Origin: an uncultured Bacteroidales bacterium
Lineage (GTDB): Bacteria > Bacteroidota > Bacteroidia > Bacteroidales > Bacteroidaceae
DNA length: 64,000 bases
NCBI GenBank assembly: GCA_902779165.1
Contig: CACZAN010000007.1
Coordinates: forward strand, 21,163-85,162
Direction of reading: 5' to 3'
Numbering within the stretch: position 1 is the stretch's first letter; each line of letters begins with the position of its first letter. The translations under genes and the position numbers were made by a program. Positions 8,629 through 17,129 of the stretch are shown one piece after another. The notes beneath the pieces are model-generated. The model had not been told where the DNA came from. It was given only the letters and a program-made list of their open reading frames with translations, and searched no databases.

Positions 8629-9921
8629 ATGAAATCGACGATTCTTGTATCTCTCCTTCTGCTGGCTACCAGTGCTACAGCACAAACCAAGCAAATACGT
8701 GACCTTCGGAACCAGAAGGCACAGTTGGAACGTGGCATCAAGCAATCTCAGACGCAGCTGGAACGGACCCGCCATCAGGCAGACAAAAAGGAGAAAACAG
8801 CCGATTTTATTGAAGATCAATTGAAGATACGACTGGACTATATTGGGCAGTTGGAAACTGAAATCGACAGCCTCAATAAGGAGGTCGAACGCTTGGAACA
8901 GGAGTTAGGAGAACTGGAAATACAGGTGAACGCCCGAAAGAATAAATATATCACCAGTCTGCGTCAGGCTCGAAGCTCCCTCGCTCTGCATAATCCTCTC
9001 TTGTTCATTTTCTCCGCTGAATCCTTTCCCCAGATACATCGTCGTATGCGCTACGCCCGAGAGTTCGCTGCGCTTCAGAAGACCTTGGGCATTCAGCTGA
9101 TGGAAAAACAGAACAGCGCCCGCGATAAGCAGAATGAATTGCTCGAGACGAAGCAGAAGGTGAGCGGACTCGTGCAGGAGGTTATCCGTCAGCGCCGACA
9201 TCTGGCGGCTGAACATTCTGTGGTGCAGGCGAACGTAGCGCAACTGCATAAGAAGCAGAAAGAGATCGAGAGGCAAGTGGCTGAGCAGCAGAAACAGCTG
9301 AATACGTTGACCAAGAAAATCGATGAATTGGTAGCTTATGAATTGGAGCAGGCACGTAAACGTGCTGAGGCTGAAGCTCGTCGAAAGCGTGAGGCTGAGC
9401 TTGCAAAAGCGAAGAAAAATGGCAAAGGCTCGTCTGGCAAGGGCGGTGCTAAGGGCACTACCTCTGGCAAAGCTGTTGCTCACTCAAAATGGCTGACTGC
9501 CGAAGATCAGAAACTCAATGGTAACCTTGAGCAGAACAAGGGTCGCCTGCCCGTTCCCATCACAGGACCCTATCGTATCGCCCGCCGTTTTGGGTTGACA
9601 CAGGTGACGGCAGGTGTGGTTCTTGATAATAAGGGAACTAACTATTTGGGACAGACTGGTGCTCGTGCCCGTGCCATCTTTGACGGTGAGGTCTCTGCCG
9701 TCTTCCAACTTGGTAATATGAAGAACGTCCTTGTGCGCCACGGTTCCTACATCTCGGTTTATTGTAATCTCTCATCGACGATTGTCCAGCGAGGACAAAA
9801 GGTGAAAGCCCGGGATATCTTGGGCACGGTAGCTGACGACGGTCAGGGCAACTATGTTCTTCACTTCCAATTGCGCAAGGAGACTGCCAAACTCAACCCT
9901 GAAGCCTGGATTGGCCGATAG
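8629..9921 (+). CDS. EnvC-like murein hydrolase activator (coiled coil plus M23 domain)
   Basis: A 430-residue periplasmic protein with a signal peptide (SLLLLATSATAQ), a long coiled coil (about 20-240, rich in Gln, Glu, Lys and Arg heptads) and a C-terminal LytM/M23 domain (about 305-430). The M23 domain lacks the full zinc ligand set that I would expect in an active endopeptidase (HxxxD and HxH): I see GTNYLGQTGARARAIFDGEV and YVLHFQLRKE. This suggests a degenerate, EnvC/NlpD-type activator of amidases rather than an enzyme. A Lys/Gly/Ser-rich linker (about 255-285) joins the two parts. It ends the dut cluster. Confidence 0.85.
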   Translation: MKSTILVSLLLLATSATAQTKQIRDLRNQKAQLERGIKQSQTQLERTRHQADKKEKTADFIEDQLKIRLDYIGQLETEIDSLNKEVERLEQELGELEIQVNARKNKYITSLRQARSSLALHNPLLFIFSAESFPQIHRRMRYAREFAALQKTLGIQLMEKQNSARDKQNELLETKQKVSGLVQEVIRQRRHLAAEHSVVQANVAQLHKKQKEIERQVAEQQKQLNTLTKKIDELVAYELEQARKRAEAEARRKREAELAKAKKNGKGSSGKGGAKGTTSGKAVAHSKWLTAEDQKLNGNLEQNKGRLPVPITGPYRIARRFGLTQVTAGVVLDNKGTNYLGQTGARARAIFDGEVSAVFQLGNMKNVLVRHGSYISVYCNLSSTIVQRGQKVKARDILGTVADDGQGNYVLHFQLRKETAKLNPEAWIGR

Positions 9922-9944
9922 CTGTTGGAATAAACAAGCAGGTT

Positions 9945-9968
9945 GAGTGACGGGTGCGCTCTTTTTTT
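9945..9968 (+). terminator. Short intrinsic terminator after the EnvC-like gene
   Basis: GAGTG pairs with CGCTC (one G-T pair) around a 7-base loop and is followed directly by seven T. It lies 24 bp after the stop codon. Confidence 0.55.
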
Positions 9969-10051
9969 GTTAAAAATTGAAAAAATATGGGCAAGAGCAC
10001 CAAAAGATGAGAAAAAACACAGAAAATATCGGTATTGTGGCGGGAAATCCT

Positions 10052-10109
10052 TATATTTGTCCCCCGAAATGAGCAAATAAGCGCCCTCTGCCACCTGTTG
10101 GCGGCAGAG
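10052..10109 (+). promoter_or_regulatory. Promoter and leader hairpin of the rubredoxin operon
   Basis: TATATTTG at 10052-10059 matches TAnnTTTG; the nearest TTG upstream is too close to be a good -33. The leader of about 85 nt contains a hairpin at 10086-10109 (CTCTGCCaCC / GGcGGCAGAG, one mismatch). Its role is unknown. Confidence 0.5.
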
Positions 10110-10149
10110 AAGTTCCTAACCTGCAACTCACTTATAAACCATTACGATT

Positions 10150-10308
10150 ATGAAAAAGTATGTTTGCGACCCCTGTGGTTACGTTTATGACCCTGAACTT
10201 GGCGATCCGGACAACGGCATAGCTCCCGGCACCGCTTTCGAAGACCTGCCCGATGATTGGGTGTGCCCCATCTGTGGAGTAGGCAAGGAAGATTTCACCG
10301 CTGAATGA
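10150..10308 (+). CDS. Rubredoxin
   Basis: A 52-residue one-electron carrier with a single iron bound by four cysteines. Both CxxC loops are present: [11 protein letters not shown] near residue 6 and [10 protein letters not shown] near residue 39. The intervening [20 protein letters not shown] is the typical rubredoxin middle. The length is exactly that of the family. The stop codon overlaps the ATG of recX (ATGA at 10305), indicating translational coupling. Next to a flavodoxin/ferredoxin gene it probably serves anaerobic oxidative-stress or redox chemistry. Confidence 0.96.
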   Translation: MKKYVCDPCGYVYDPELGDPDNGIAPGTAFEDLPDDWVCPICGVGKEDFTAE

Positions 10309-10748
10309 CCTACGAACAAGCACTCGGCCGCATGGCCGCCCTCTGTAGCACTGCCGAACACTGCGAGAGCGAGATTCGCGAGAAGCTGCAGCGGGCGGCT
10401 TTGACCGAGACTGACATTCAGCGTATCGTAGATTACCTCTATGATGAGCAGTATATGGACACGGCACGTTATTGTCGTGCATTTGCTCATGACCGCTTAC
10501 GTTTTGCCCATTGGGGGCGGGTGAAGATCCAGCAGTCACTGCGACAGCGTGGCCTGCCGGAAAGTGACATCCGACACGCACTTGACGATCTTCCCTCCGA
10601 TGAATACAGCCGTGTCCTTGAAGGACTGTTGGAACAGAAAGCCCGCAGCCTGCATGATGAGGACGACTATACACGTCGAGGCAAACTGATTCGTTTTGCT
10701 GCTGGAAGAGGTTTTACGATAGACGAAGTTCTACACGCTTTAAACTAA
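10305..10748 (+). CDS. recX: Regulatory protein RecX
   Basis: A 147-residue helical protein of the RecX family, which binds RecA filaments and limits recombinase activity. Family signs are the helical repeats [48 protein letters not shown] and [23 protein letters not shown], the last matching the usual W..G..I...L...G(I/L) core of RecX. It starts inside the rubredoxin stop codon and ends 12 bp before the EFR1 gene. recA is not in the window, so this is recX away from recA, which is common in Bacteroidetes. Confidence 0.9.
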   Translation: MTYEQALGRMAALCSTAEHCESEIREKLQRAALTETDIQRIVDYLYDEQYMDTARYCRAFAHDRLRFAHWGRVKIQQSLRQRGLPESDIRHALDDLPSDEYSRVLEGLLEQKARSLHDEDDYTRRGKLIRFAAGRGFTIDEVLHALN

Positions 10749-10760
10749 GACCGCACCCTT

Positions 10761-11573
10761 ATGATTTTCTATTTTTCTGGTACAGGCAACACCCGCTGGG
10801 CAGCGCAGAAAGTCGCTGAGGCCACAGGTGACCGATTGTTGTTTATCCCCGACGAGCTGAAGGGCGACTGCTCTTATTCTCTCGTGCCTCATGAGGCCGT
10901 TGGGTTCTGTTTCCCCGTTCATGGATGGCAACCTCCTCATATCGTGCGAGAGTTCATACGCCGTCTGAAACTCACCTCCTCGTTTCCCCTGAAGGTGCAT
11001 TTCTGTTACGCTTTGGTCACCTGCGGCGACAGTATCGGTCGTACCATGAACATCCTAAGCAAAGAACTGGCAACAATCGGGTTAGGGCTCAACAGCCGTT
11101 TTTCCCTGATTATGCCGGAGAGTTATGTATGTCTACCTTTTATGTATACAGATACGCCAGCCCGCGAGCGTGAAAAAATAGAAAAGGCGACAGCGGACTT
11201 GGAGCAATATTCTGAACTCATCGTCAAACATACCCGTAACGAGCGTCATATCCGCCGCGGACTCACTCCATGGACCTTCTCTCATGTCTTTGGCGCTTAC
11301 TTCAACGCGAAGATGATAAGTGACAGGAAGTTCACCGTTGACGCAGACAGCTGCATTCACTGTGGCCGTTGTCAGAAGTCTTGTCCGGTAGGCGATGTCA
11401 CCCTTGTTGACGGGCTGCCGCAGTGGCATCACGATGGTTCGTGTACCAATTGTCTGGCCTGTTATCATTACTGTCCTCAGCACGCCATCAATTACGGCAT
11501 TATTACCCGTAAACGCGGGCAATACTACTTCGGACATGACGAACAGTTGAAAGATTCAAATATTGAAAACTAA
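10761..11573 (+). CDS. EFR1-type flavodoxin/ferredoxin fusion
   Basis: A 270-residue cytoplasmic redox protein. The N-terminal flavodoxin-like domain (about 1-160) has an FMN-binding loop, FSGTGNTRWAA. The C-terminal part (about 190-250) is a two-cluster ferredoxin: CIHCGRCQKSCPVGD and CTNCLACYHYCPQHAI, each a CxxCxxCxxxCP motif for a 4Fe-4S cluster. This layout fits the EFR1 family. The electron donor and acceptor are unknown. It lies between recX and uxaC with gaps of 12 and 7 bp. Confidence 0.9.
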   Translation: MIFYFSGTGNTRWAAQKVAEATGDRLLFIPDELKGDCSYSLVPHEAVGFCFPVHGWQPPHIVREFIRRLKLTSSFPLKVHFCYALVTCGDSIGRTMNILSKELATIGLGLNSRFSLIMPESYVCLPFMYTDTPAREREKIEKATADLEQYSELIVKHTRNERHIRRGLTPWTFSHVFGAYFNAKMISDRKFTVDADSCIHCGRCQKSCPVGDVTLVDGLPQWHHDGSCTNCLACYHYCPQHAINYGIITRKRGQYYFGHDEQLKDSNIEN

Positions 11574-11580
11574 TACATAT

Positions 11581-12990
11581 ATGAAACCATTTATGGATAA
11601 GAACTTCCTGTTGCAGACAGAGACCGCTCAGGAACTATATCATCGCCATGCTGCCAAGCAGCCCATTATCGATTACCATTGTCATCTCGACCCCGCCATG
11701 GTGGCCGAAAATCACCGCTTCCGCAGCATCACAGAGCTGTGGCTGGGCGGCGATCATTATAAGTGGCGTGCCATGCGAACCAATGGTGTGCCTGAACGGC
11801 TTATCACAGGCGATGCTTCGGACTGGGAGAAGTTCGAGGCGTGGGCGGCTACGGTGCCTTACTGCCTGCGTAACCCGCTCTATCATTGGACACATCTGGA
11901 GCTGAGCACCGCCTTCGGTATCCATGAATGCCTGAATCCTCAGACGGCACGCAGCATCTATGACCGCTGCAACGACCGCCTGCAGAACGATCCGAATTTC
12001 ACGGCTCAGGGACTGATGCGGCACTATCATGTTGAAGTAGTCTGCACGACGGACGACCCCATAGATGATTTGCGATACCATAAAAGCCTCTCGCCCCAAT
12101 CTGGATTTACCATGTCGCCCGCCTGGCGTCCTGATAAAGCCATGGCCGTAGAGTCACCGAAGGCTTTTTGTGGCTATGTGGAGAAACTCGGGGCTGCGGC
12201 GGACGTCAATATACGCACATTCTCCGATTTCATCGATGCTTTGCAGCGCCGCCACGACTACTTCCACGAACAGGGAAGTCGCCTTAGTGACCACGGATTG
12301 GAGGAATTCTATGCAGAGCCCTACACCGATACCGAAATTGATGTCATATTCAATAAGGTGATGGACGGCAATGAACTCGATAACCTGGAGATCCGTAAGT
12401 TCAAGAGCGCCATGCTCTACATCTTCGCCGTGCAGGACTACGAGGCCGGCTGGGTGCAGCAGTACCACTATGGTGCCATGCGCAACAATAACAGTCGGAT
12501 GATGGCACAGCTGGGTCCTGATACGGGCTTCGACTCTATTGGTCAGTGGCAGACGGCGAGGTCGATGTCGCGCTTCCTCGACTTGTTGGATAGTGAGGAA
12601 CGTCTCACCAAGACGATACTCTATAACCTTAACCCTGCTGATAACGAGATGGTAGCCACTATGTTAGGTAATTTCCAAGATGGTAGTGTGGCAGGCAAGA
12701 TACAGTGGGGCTCCGGCTGGTGGTTCCTCGACCAAAAGGACGGCATGGAACGTCAGATGAATACCCTCTCGCTGCTGGGGCTCCTCAGCCGCTTCGTGGG
12801 TATGCTCACCGACAGCCGCAGTTTCCTCAGCTATCCCCGTCACGAATACTTCCGCCGCACCCTCTGCAACCTTCTCGGTAACGACATAGAGAATGGTGTC
12901 ATCCCCTTCACGGGTTATGAGGAACAGCGCGTGCGTCAGATGGTGGAGGATATTAGCTACAATAATGCAAAACAGTATTTTAGCCTTTGA
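11581..12990 (+). CDS. uxaC: Glucuronate isomerase
   Basis: Converts D-glucuronate to D-fructuronate (and D-galacturonate to D-tagaturonate), the first step of hexuronate catabolism. The 469-residue protein is a metal-dependent amidohydrolase-fold enzyme: IIDYHCHLDP near residue 24 carries the HxH metal ligands, and CTTDDPIDDL lies mid-protein. ATG 11581 (MKPFMDKNFLLQTE) matches the family start; an upstream TTG at 11563 would overlap the preceding gene and add an atypical extension. It is followed by a hexuronate transporter gene, and uxuA and an SDR oxidoreductase face it, completing the route to 2-keto-3-deoxygluconate. Confidence 0.96.
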   Translation: MKPFMDKNFLLQTETAQELYHRHAAKQPIIDYHCHLDPAMVAENHRFRSITELWLGGDHYKWRAMRTNGVPERLITGDASDWEKFEAWAATVPYCLRNPLYHWTHLELSTAFGIHECLNPQTARSIYDRCNDRLQNDPNFTAQGLMRHYHVEVVCTTDDPIDDLRYHKSLSPQSGFTMSPAWRPDKAMAVESPKAFCGYVEKLGAAADVNIRTFSDFIDALQRRHDYFHEQGSRLSDHGLEEFYAEPYTDTEIDVIFNKVMDGNELDNLEIRKFKSAMLYIFAVQDYEAGWVQQYHYGAMRNNNSRMMAQLGPDTGFDSIGQWQTARSMSRFLDLLDSEERLTKTILYNLNPADNEMVATMLGNFQDGSVAGKIQWGSGWWFLDQKDGMERQMNTLSLLGLLSRFVGMLTDSRSFLSYPRHEYFRRTLCNLLGNDIENGVIPFTGYEEQRVRQMVEDISYNNAKQYFSL

Positions 12991-13003
12991 TTTTGTTGTT
13001 CCT

Positions 13004-13027
13004 ACATTTCGTCATCTCGTAATTTCG
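13004..13027. repeat. Inverse copy of the CGAAATNN octamer array
   Basis: On the minus strand this reads CGAAATTA, CGAGATGA, CGAAATGT, the same 8-bp family as 5770-5816. It fills most of the gap between uxaC and the transporter gene. Confidence 0.75.
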
Positions 13028-13046
13028 TAAACATTATTTTACTAAC

Positions 13047-14567
13047 ATGAATAAGAGTAATTGGCGCTGGTGGCTGTGCGGCCTTCTCTTTGTCGCCACC
13101 ACAGTAAACTATCTCGACCGACAGGTCCTTTCGCTGACATGGAAGGACTTTATAGCACCAGAGTTTCATTGGACGAACTCCGATTACGGTAGCATTACCG
13201 CCGCTTTCTCGTTGTTCTATGCTTTCGTCAGTCTCTTTTCAGGAAAGTTCATCGACTGGGTCGGCACGAAGAAAGGGTATCTCATCGCTATCTTTGTCTG
13301 GAGCTTGGGTGCTTGTCTGCATGCGGGTTGTGGTTGGTTGACGATGCACATCCATGGCTTGGAGAGCGTGGAAGCACTGAGACTGGTGGAGGCAGGCAGC
13401 ACGCTGGCACTCGCCATCTCGACCACCAGCGTGTGGCTTTTCATGGTCTGCCGTATGGTGCTGGCTGTCGGTGAGAGCGGTAACTTCCCTGCTGCCATCA
13501 AGGTCACGGCTGAATACTTCCCCAAGAAAGACCGGGCACTGGCCACCAGTATTTTCAATTCCGGAGCTTCTGTGGGAGCCTTGGTGGCACCTGTCACCAT
13601 CCCCTTCCTTGCCAGCGCCTACGGCTGGGAGTGGGCTTTCATCATCATCGGTGGTCTTGGTTTTCTGTGGATGGGCTTTTGGTATTATATGTATGAGAAG
13701 CCTGAGCAGAGCCGGCACGTGAATGAAGCGGAGCTGGAGTATATCAATCAGGATGAGATAGACTCTCCCCCCGCCCTCCCTGTTAGGGAGGGAGCAGAAT
13801 GTGAAGAGCAGGCATCCGCTTCGCAATCCTCGATTGTATCCGCTCCCTCCCTAACAGGGAGGGCGGGGGGAGAGTCTGAATCCTCTGGCATTTCTATTTG
13901 GAAATGCTTCACCATCCGTCACACTTGGAGCTATATCTGTGGCAAGTTCTTCACCGATGGTGTCTGGTGGTTCCTGCTTTTTTGGGCACCCGCCTACTTC
14001 AGCGACCAGTATGGCTACCGCAGTGACTCAGCGATGGGTGCCACGCTCATCTTTATCGTTTATCTCATTGTTACCCTTGTCAGTATCGCTGCCGGTGGCT
14101 ATCTGCCCAAGTACTTCATCGAACGACGTGGTATGGAAGCGTATGCAGGACGACTGCGTGCTATGTTGATGTTTGCCTTCCTGCCTGTCTTCTCCCTCTT
14201 CGCGCAACCGTTGGGCGCTTACAGCGCTTGGTGGCCGGCTATCATCATTGGCTTGGCAGGCGCAGGACACCAGTCGTGGTCTGCTAACCTTTACAGCACC
14301 GTAGGCGACATGTTCCCCAAGAGTGCTGTTGCAACGATTACAGGAATCGGAACGATGACTGGTGGCATCGCCTCTTTCGCTATCAACAAAGGAGCCGGTT
14401 GGCTCTTCGACTATAGTGATGCACAAGGTTCCGCCTTCCAATTCCTCGGCTTCGAGGGAAAGGAAGCAGGCTATATGATAATCTTCTGCTATTGTGCTGT
14501 CGCTTACCTTATTGCTTGGGCGTGTATGAAGACGCTCGTACCACGTTATAAAAAGGTGGAGCTCTGA
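13047..14567 (+). CDS. MFS hexuronate transporter (ExuT-like)
   Basis: A 506-residue inner-membrane transporter of the anion:cation symporter branch of the MFS, probably importing glucuronate or galacturonate with protons. Hallmarks are the N-terminal TTVNYLDRQVLSL in TM1 and the TM4 segment RMVLAVGESGNFPAAIKVTAEYFP. About twelve membrane segments can be counted. The central cytoplasmic loop carries an unusual insert (about residues 239-277, rich in Pro, Ser, Ala and Glu) encoded entirely by a 116-bp palindromic DNA element. The insert sits between the two six-helix bundles, where a flexible loop is tolerated, so the gene is probably still functional. Confidence 0.93.
   Translation: MNKSNWRWWLCGLLFVATTVNYLDRQVLSLTWKDFIAPEFHWTNSDYGSITAAFSLFYAFVSLFSGKFIDWVGTKKGYLIAIFVWSLGACLHAGCGWLTMHIHGLESVEALRLVEAGSTLALAISTTSVWLFMVCRMVLAVGESGNFPAAIKVTAEYFPKKDRALATSIFNSGASVGALVAPVTIPFLASAYGWEWAFIIIGGLGFLWMGFWYYMYEKPEQSRHVNEAELEYINQDEIDSPPALPVREGAECEEQASASQSSIVSAPSLTGRAGGESESSGISIWKCFTIRHTWSYICGKFFTDGVWWFLLFWAPAYFSDQYGYRSDSAMGATLIFIVYLIVTLVSIAAGGYLPKYFIERRGMEAYAGRLRAMLMFAFLPVFSLFAQPLGAYSAWWPAIIIGLAGAGHQSWSANLYSTVGDMFPKSAVATITGIGTMTGGIASFAINKGAGWLFDYSDAQGSAFQFLGFEGKEAGYMIIFCYCAVAYLIAWACMKTLVPRYKKVEL
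13762..13877. repeat. Palindromic GC-rich element inserted in frame in the transporter gene
   Basis: Two perfect 35-bp inverted arms (13762-13796 and 13843-13877) flank a 46-bp spacer. Each arm also contains its own small hairpin (CTCCCTGTTAGGGAG). The left arm begins GACTCTCCCCCCGCCC and the right arm ends GGGCGGGGGGAGAGTC. The whole unit is open in the transporter frame. A diverged relative lies in frame at 33239-33337. Confidence 0.9.
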
Positions 14568-14580
14568 AAAGAAGTTAGAT

Positions 14581-14713
14581 AAGTTATGTGGCCTTTAGCC
14601 ATGGAAGTAATGTCGCGATGCGACGGAAGTTTCCGAATTATCAAGGTGTTGCGAGTACCAAACGATGTAGATTACTTCTTTATGACATTCCGTGGCTGAA
14701 CGCCACATAACTT
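14581..14713. terminator. Long imperfect hairpin between convergent hexuronate genes
   Basis: AAGTTATGTGGC at 14581 pairs perfectly with GCCACATAACTT at 14702. The next segments, AGCCATGGAA (14597) and TTCCGTGGCT (14688), also pair with one G-T. The interior holds the smaller hairpin CGGAAGTTTCCG. It lies between the stop codons of the transporter and SDR genes, so it can stop transcription from both sides. It lacks a classical T-run, so a small mobile element is also possible. Confidence 0.6.
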
Positions 14714-14737
14714 CTCGATAAGCGTAGCTCGCTAAAA

Positions 14738-15550
14738 CTACATTGCGAAGGCATTGAAGCCACCGTCGACCACTGCGACGGTTCCGGTTACAAAGCGCGA
14801 CGCATTAGAAATCAGGTAATGAATGGTGCCGCAGAGTTCTTCGGGTTCTCCCATGCGGCCGAAGGGGGTCTGACGAATGACATCCTGTCCGCGTTGCGTG
14901 AAGCTACCGTCGGGATTCGTCAGTAGTGAGCGGTTTTGCTCCGTGATGAAGAACCCTGGAGCGATGGCGTTCACACGTATGCCTTCGCCGAATTTCTTGG
15001 CGCACTCGGTAGCCATATAGGCCGTGAAGTTCGAGATACCGGCCTTTGCGGCAGCATAGCCACAGACACGTGTCATCGGACGGAAGGCTGCCATTGAAGA
15101 GAAATTGACGATGGCGCCACGCTTTTGAGCCGCCATGGGACGCAGGAACACCTGAGTGGGGATGACCGTGCCCGTGAGGTTCAGGTTCAGCACCGTCTGG
15201 AACTGTGCCGGATCTAAATCGAAGAACGTCTTATCGGGAGCGATGGTGGCACCGGGCATATTGCCTCCTGCGGCGTTCAGCAAGGCGTCCACACGTCCGT
15301 ATTTTTCCACAATTTCATCGCAGTTTTGCTGTACCTTGGCAATATCGAGCACGTCTGTTTCGAGGAACATAGCCTCGTTACCTGCAGCCTGGATTTCTGC
15401 CACGATAGCGTTGCCGACTGCGGCCTTGCGACCAAGAATAACGACCTTAGCACCTTCTGCGGCCAGGTATTTGGCGATGGAACGGCCGAGTACGCCTGTA
15501 CCGCCTGTGATGACAACAACGTTGTCTTGAATGTTAAAGAGAGAAGACAT
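14738..15550 (-). CDS. SDR-family D-mannonate oxidoreductase
   Basis: A 270-residue short-chain dehydrogenase that probably reduces D-fructuronate to D-mannonate with NAD(P)H, replacing UxuB. The Rossmann motif TGGTGVLGRSIA lies at about residue 16, the NAAGG segment near 92, the catalytic Ser in NFSSMAAF near 150, and the YxxxK motif in GYAAAKAG near 165. The C-terminal VTGTVAVVDGGF is typical of the family. The substrate is inferred from the position 59 bp downstream of uxuA on the same strand and from facing uxaC. Similar SDRs sit in hexuronate loci of other Bacteroidetes. Confidence 0.87.
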   Translation of the reverse strand: MSSLFNIQDNVVVITGGTGVLGRSIAKYLAAEGAKVVILGRKAAVGNAIVAEIQAAGNEAMFLETDVLDIAKVQQNCDEIVEKYGRVDALLNAAGGNMPGATIAPDKTFFDLDPAQFQTVLNLNLTGTVIPTQVFLRPMAAQKRGAIVNFSSMAAFRPMTRVCGYAAAKAGISNFTAYMATECAKKFGEGIRVNAIAPGFFITEQNRSLLTNPDGSFTQRGQDVIRQTPFGRMGEPEELCGTIHYLISNASRFVTGTVAVVDGGFNAFAM

Positions 15551-15573
15551 GATGAATAGTATTAATTGTGATT

Positions 15574-15589
15574 ATGGGGCTTATAGGGC
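15574..15589 (-). repeat. Shared GCCCTATAAGCCCCAT motif
   Basis: On the minus strand this reads GCCCTATAAGCCCCAT in the uxuA-SDR gap. The identical 16-mer occurs at 28616-28631 and 31968-31983 within nonamer-like arrays. Confidence 0.7.
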
Positions 15590-15609
15590 CAATAGAGGTC
15601 AAGGGGCAA

Positions 15610-16839
15610 TTAAATCGCTGCCATCACTCCCTGCACCTGTGCCATGGCAAACATACGGCCGAGGAAGCTGTAGCCGGCGTTGTAGCCGCGTGTCTCGTCG
15701 CCAAGCATTGTCTTGCCGTGGTCTACGCGGAAGGGGAGAAGACCCTGTGAACTATCATTAGGGAGAGAGGTTGCCTGGCGACGAGTTTCTTCTGCACTGA
15801 AAATGCGGCAGAGCTCCACGACATTGGCGCGTCCGCCCAAGTGACTGGCCTCTGTGAAATCGCCATTGGGGAAGATGTGGCAGGAACGAAGGTGGACGAA
15901 GTGCGTGCGAGGAGCAAACTCACGGGCCATGGCCACCACATCATTGTAGGCTCCTGCCGAAAGGCTTCCGGCACAGAATGTGAGGCCATTGTGGGGATTG
16001 GGCACTGCGTTGAGGAACCAACGGATATCCTCTGACGTGCGGACAATACGCGGCAAACCTAAGATTTCGATTGGGGGATCATCGGGATGTACGCACATAT
16101 TGATGCCGCATTCTTCGCAGACAGGCATGATGGCTTCGAGGAAGTACTTCATATTGGCGCGAAGCTGCTCCTTGCCAATGCCTTTATATTTGTCGAGTAG
16201 CTGATGGAATAGCTCCAACGGATGCTCGTCGCCCTCCTTGAAGTTGCCGCTGACGAAGCCTTGCGTCTTGATGACGATGTTCTCTACCAACAGATGATCC
16301 TTCTCTGGTGTCATCGTGCGGGCCAGCTCGTCGGCTTCGGCCAGTACGTTGCGGCCTTCACCCACGCCGTCGGGGAAGCGGAATGCAGCCCACTCTTCCC
16401 GCGCGCCTACGCGTTTTAATATATAGGTGTCGAAGTAAGCAAACTCCGAGTAGGAGAAGTAAAGGTTATAGGTGCCGTCGTCATTAGGATGCATCAGGTC
16501 TGTGCGCGCCCAATCCAACACGGGCATGAAGTTGTAGCATACTGTATGAATACCTTCTGCTGCCAGGTTGCGCAGACTCTGTTTGTAGGTTTCTATTTGT
16601 TCGTCGCGGTCGGGGCCACCATATTTTATGGTCTCTGTGACGGGAAGGCTCTCCACGACACTCCATCGCAATCCTCTGGCCTCGATGAACTCCCGCAGGT
16701 CACGAATCTGTTCCCGAGTCCATACTTGTCCGAGAGGCACATCGTGCAGGGCAGTTACGATTCCCTCCACGCCGATTTGCCTTAACATTTCTAATGTGAT
16801 CTTGTCCTTTTTGCCGAACCAGCGCCATGTTTTTTCCAT
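15610..16839 (-). CDS. uxuA: Mannonate dehydratase
   Basis: Dehydrates D-mannonate to 2-keto-3-deoxy-D-gluconate. The 409-residue protein starts MEKTWRWFGKKDKITL, typical of UxuA. The internal HTVCYNFMPVLDWARTDL segment and NMCVHPDDPP carry the family's Mn2+-binding Cys, His and Asp region. Length is normal. It is the first gene of the minus-strand pair uxuA-SDR, with a -7 box 33 bp upstream. The later enzymes (KDG kinase and aldolase) are not in the window. Confidence 0.96.
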   Translation of the reverse strand: MEKTWRWFGKKDKITLEMLRQIGVEGIVTALHDVPLGQVWTREQIRDLREFIEARGLRWSVVESLPVTETIKYGGPDRDEQIETYKQSLRNLAAEGIHTVCYNFMPVLDWARTDLMHPNDDGTYNLYFSYSEFAYFDTYILKRVGAREEWAAFRFPDGVGEGRNVLAEADELARTMTPEKDHLLVENIVIKTQGFVSGNFKEGDEHPLELFHQLLDKYKGIGKEQLRANMKYFLEAIMPVCEECGINMCVHPDDPPIEILGLPRIVRTSEDIRWFLNAVPNPHNGLTFCAGSLSAGAYNDVVAMAREFAPRTHFVHLRSCHIFPNGDFTEASHLGGRANVVELCRIFSAEETRRQATSLPNDSSQGLLPFRVDHGKTMLGDETRGYNAGYSFLGRMFAMAQVQGVMAAI

Positions 16840-16872
16840 ATATTTTAGGGCTTTTTAAATGATTTCTTTGTG

Positions 16873-16880
16873 CAAAAGTA
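16873..16880 (-). promoter_or_regulatory. Bacteroidetes -7 box for uxuA
   Basis: TACTTTTG on the minus strand, matching TAnnTTTG. The region 16840-17129 between uxuA and the large secreted-protein gene is noncoding and carries one promoter for each direction. Confidence 0.65.
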
Positions 16881-17015
16881 CTACTTTTCGATGAGAAACC
16901 GCCTTTTCATACCTCAAAATATGCAAAAGCAACATCCAGAATCGACAAAAAGAGGGAGAAAAACAGGAAAATGGAAGAAAAAAGGTCCTTTATTACGTTT
17001 TTTTTGCAAAAAACC

Positions 17016-17045
17016 TTGCTCGTACCGCCAAAAGCCGTAACTTTG
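17016..17045 (+). promoter_or_regulatory. Full Bacteroidetes promoter for the 2171-residue protein
   Basis: TTG at 17016-17018, a 19-bp spacer, then TAACTTTG at 17038-17045 gives good agreement with the -33/-7 consensus. The leader to the ATG is about 78 nt, with no clear hairpin. Confidence 0.72.
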
Positions 17046-17129
17046 TCCCCGCTAAGGGTGAAATATGCCCTATGCCTACCTATCTAGAAACTTTAATTAA
17101 CCCTATTTATTAACTTAATTCATCAAACT

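Noticed and set aside
8629-9921. Active M23 endopeptidase
   Set aside because: The usual zinc-binding residues are not visible, so an activator role was preferred.
17046-17129. Riboswitch in the leader of the giant protein gene
   Set aside because: The 84-nt leader shows no convincing hairpin or known aptamer words.
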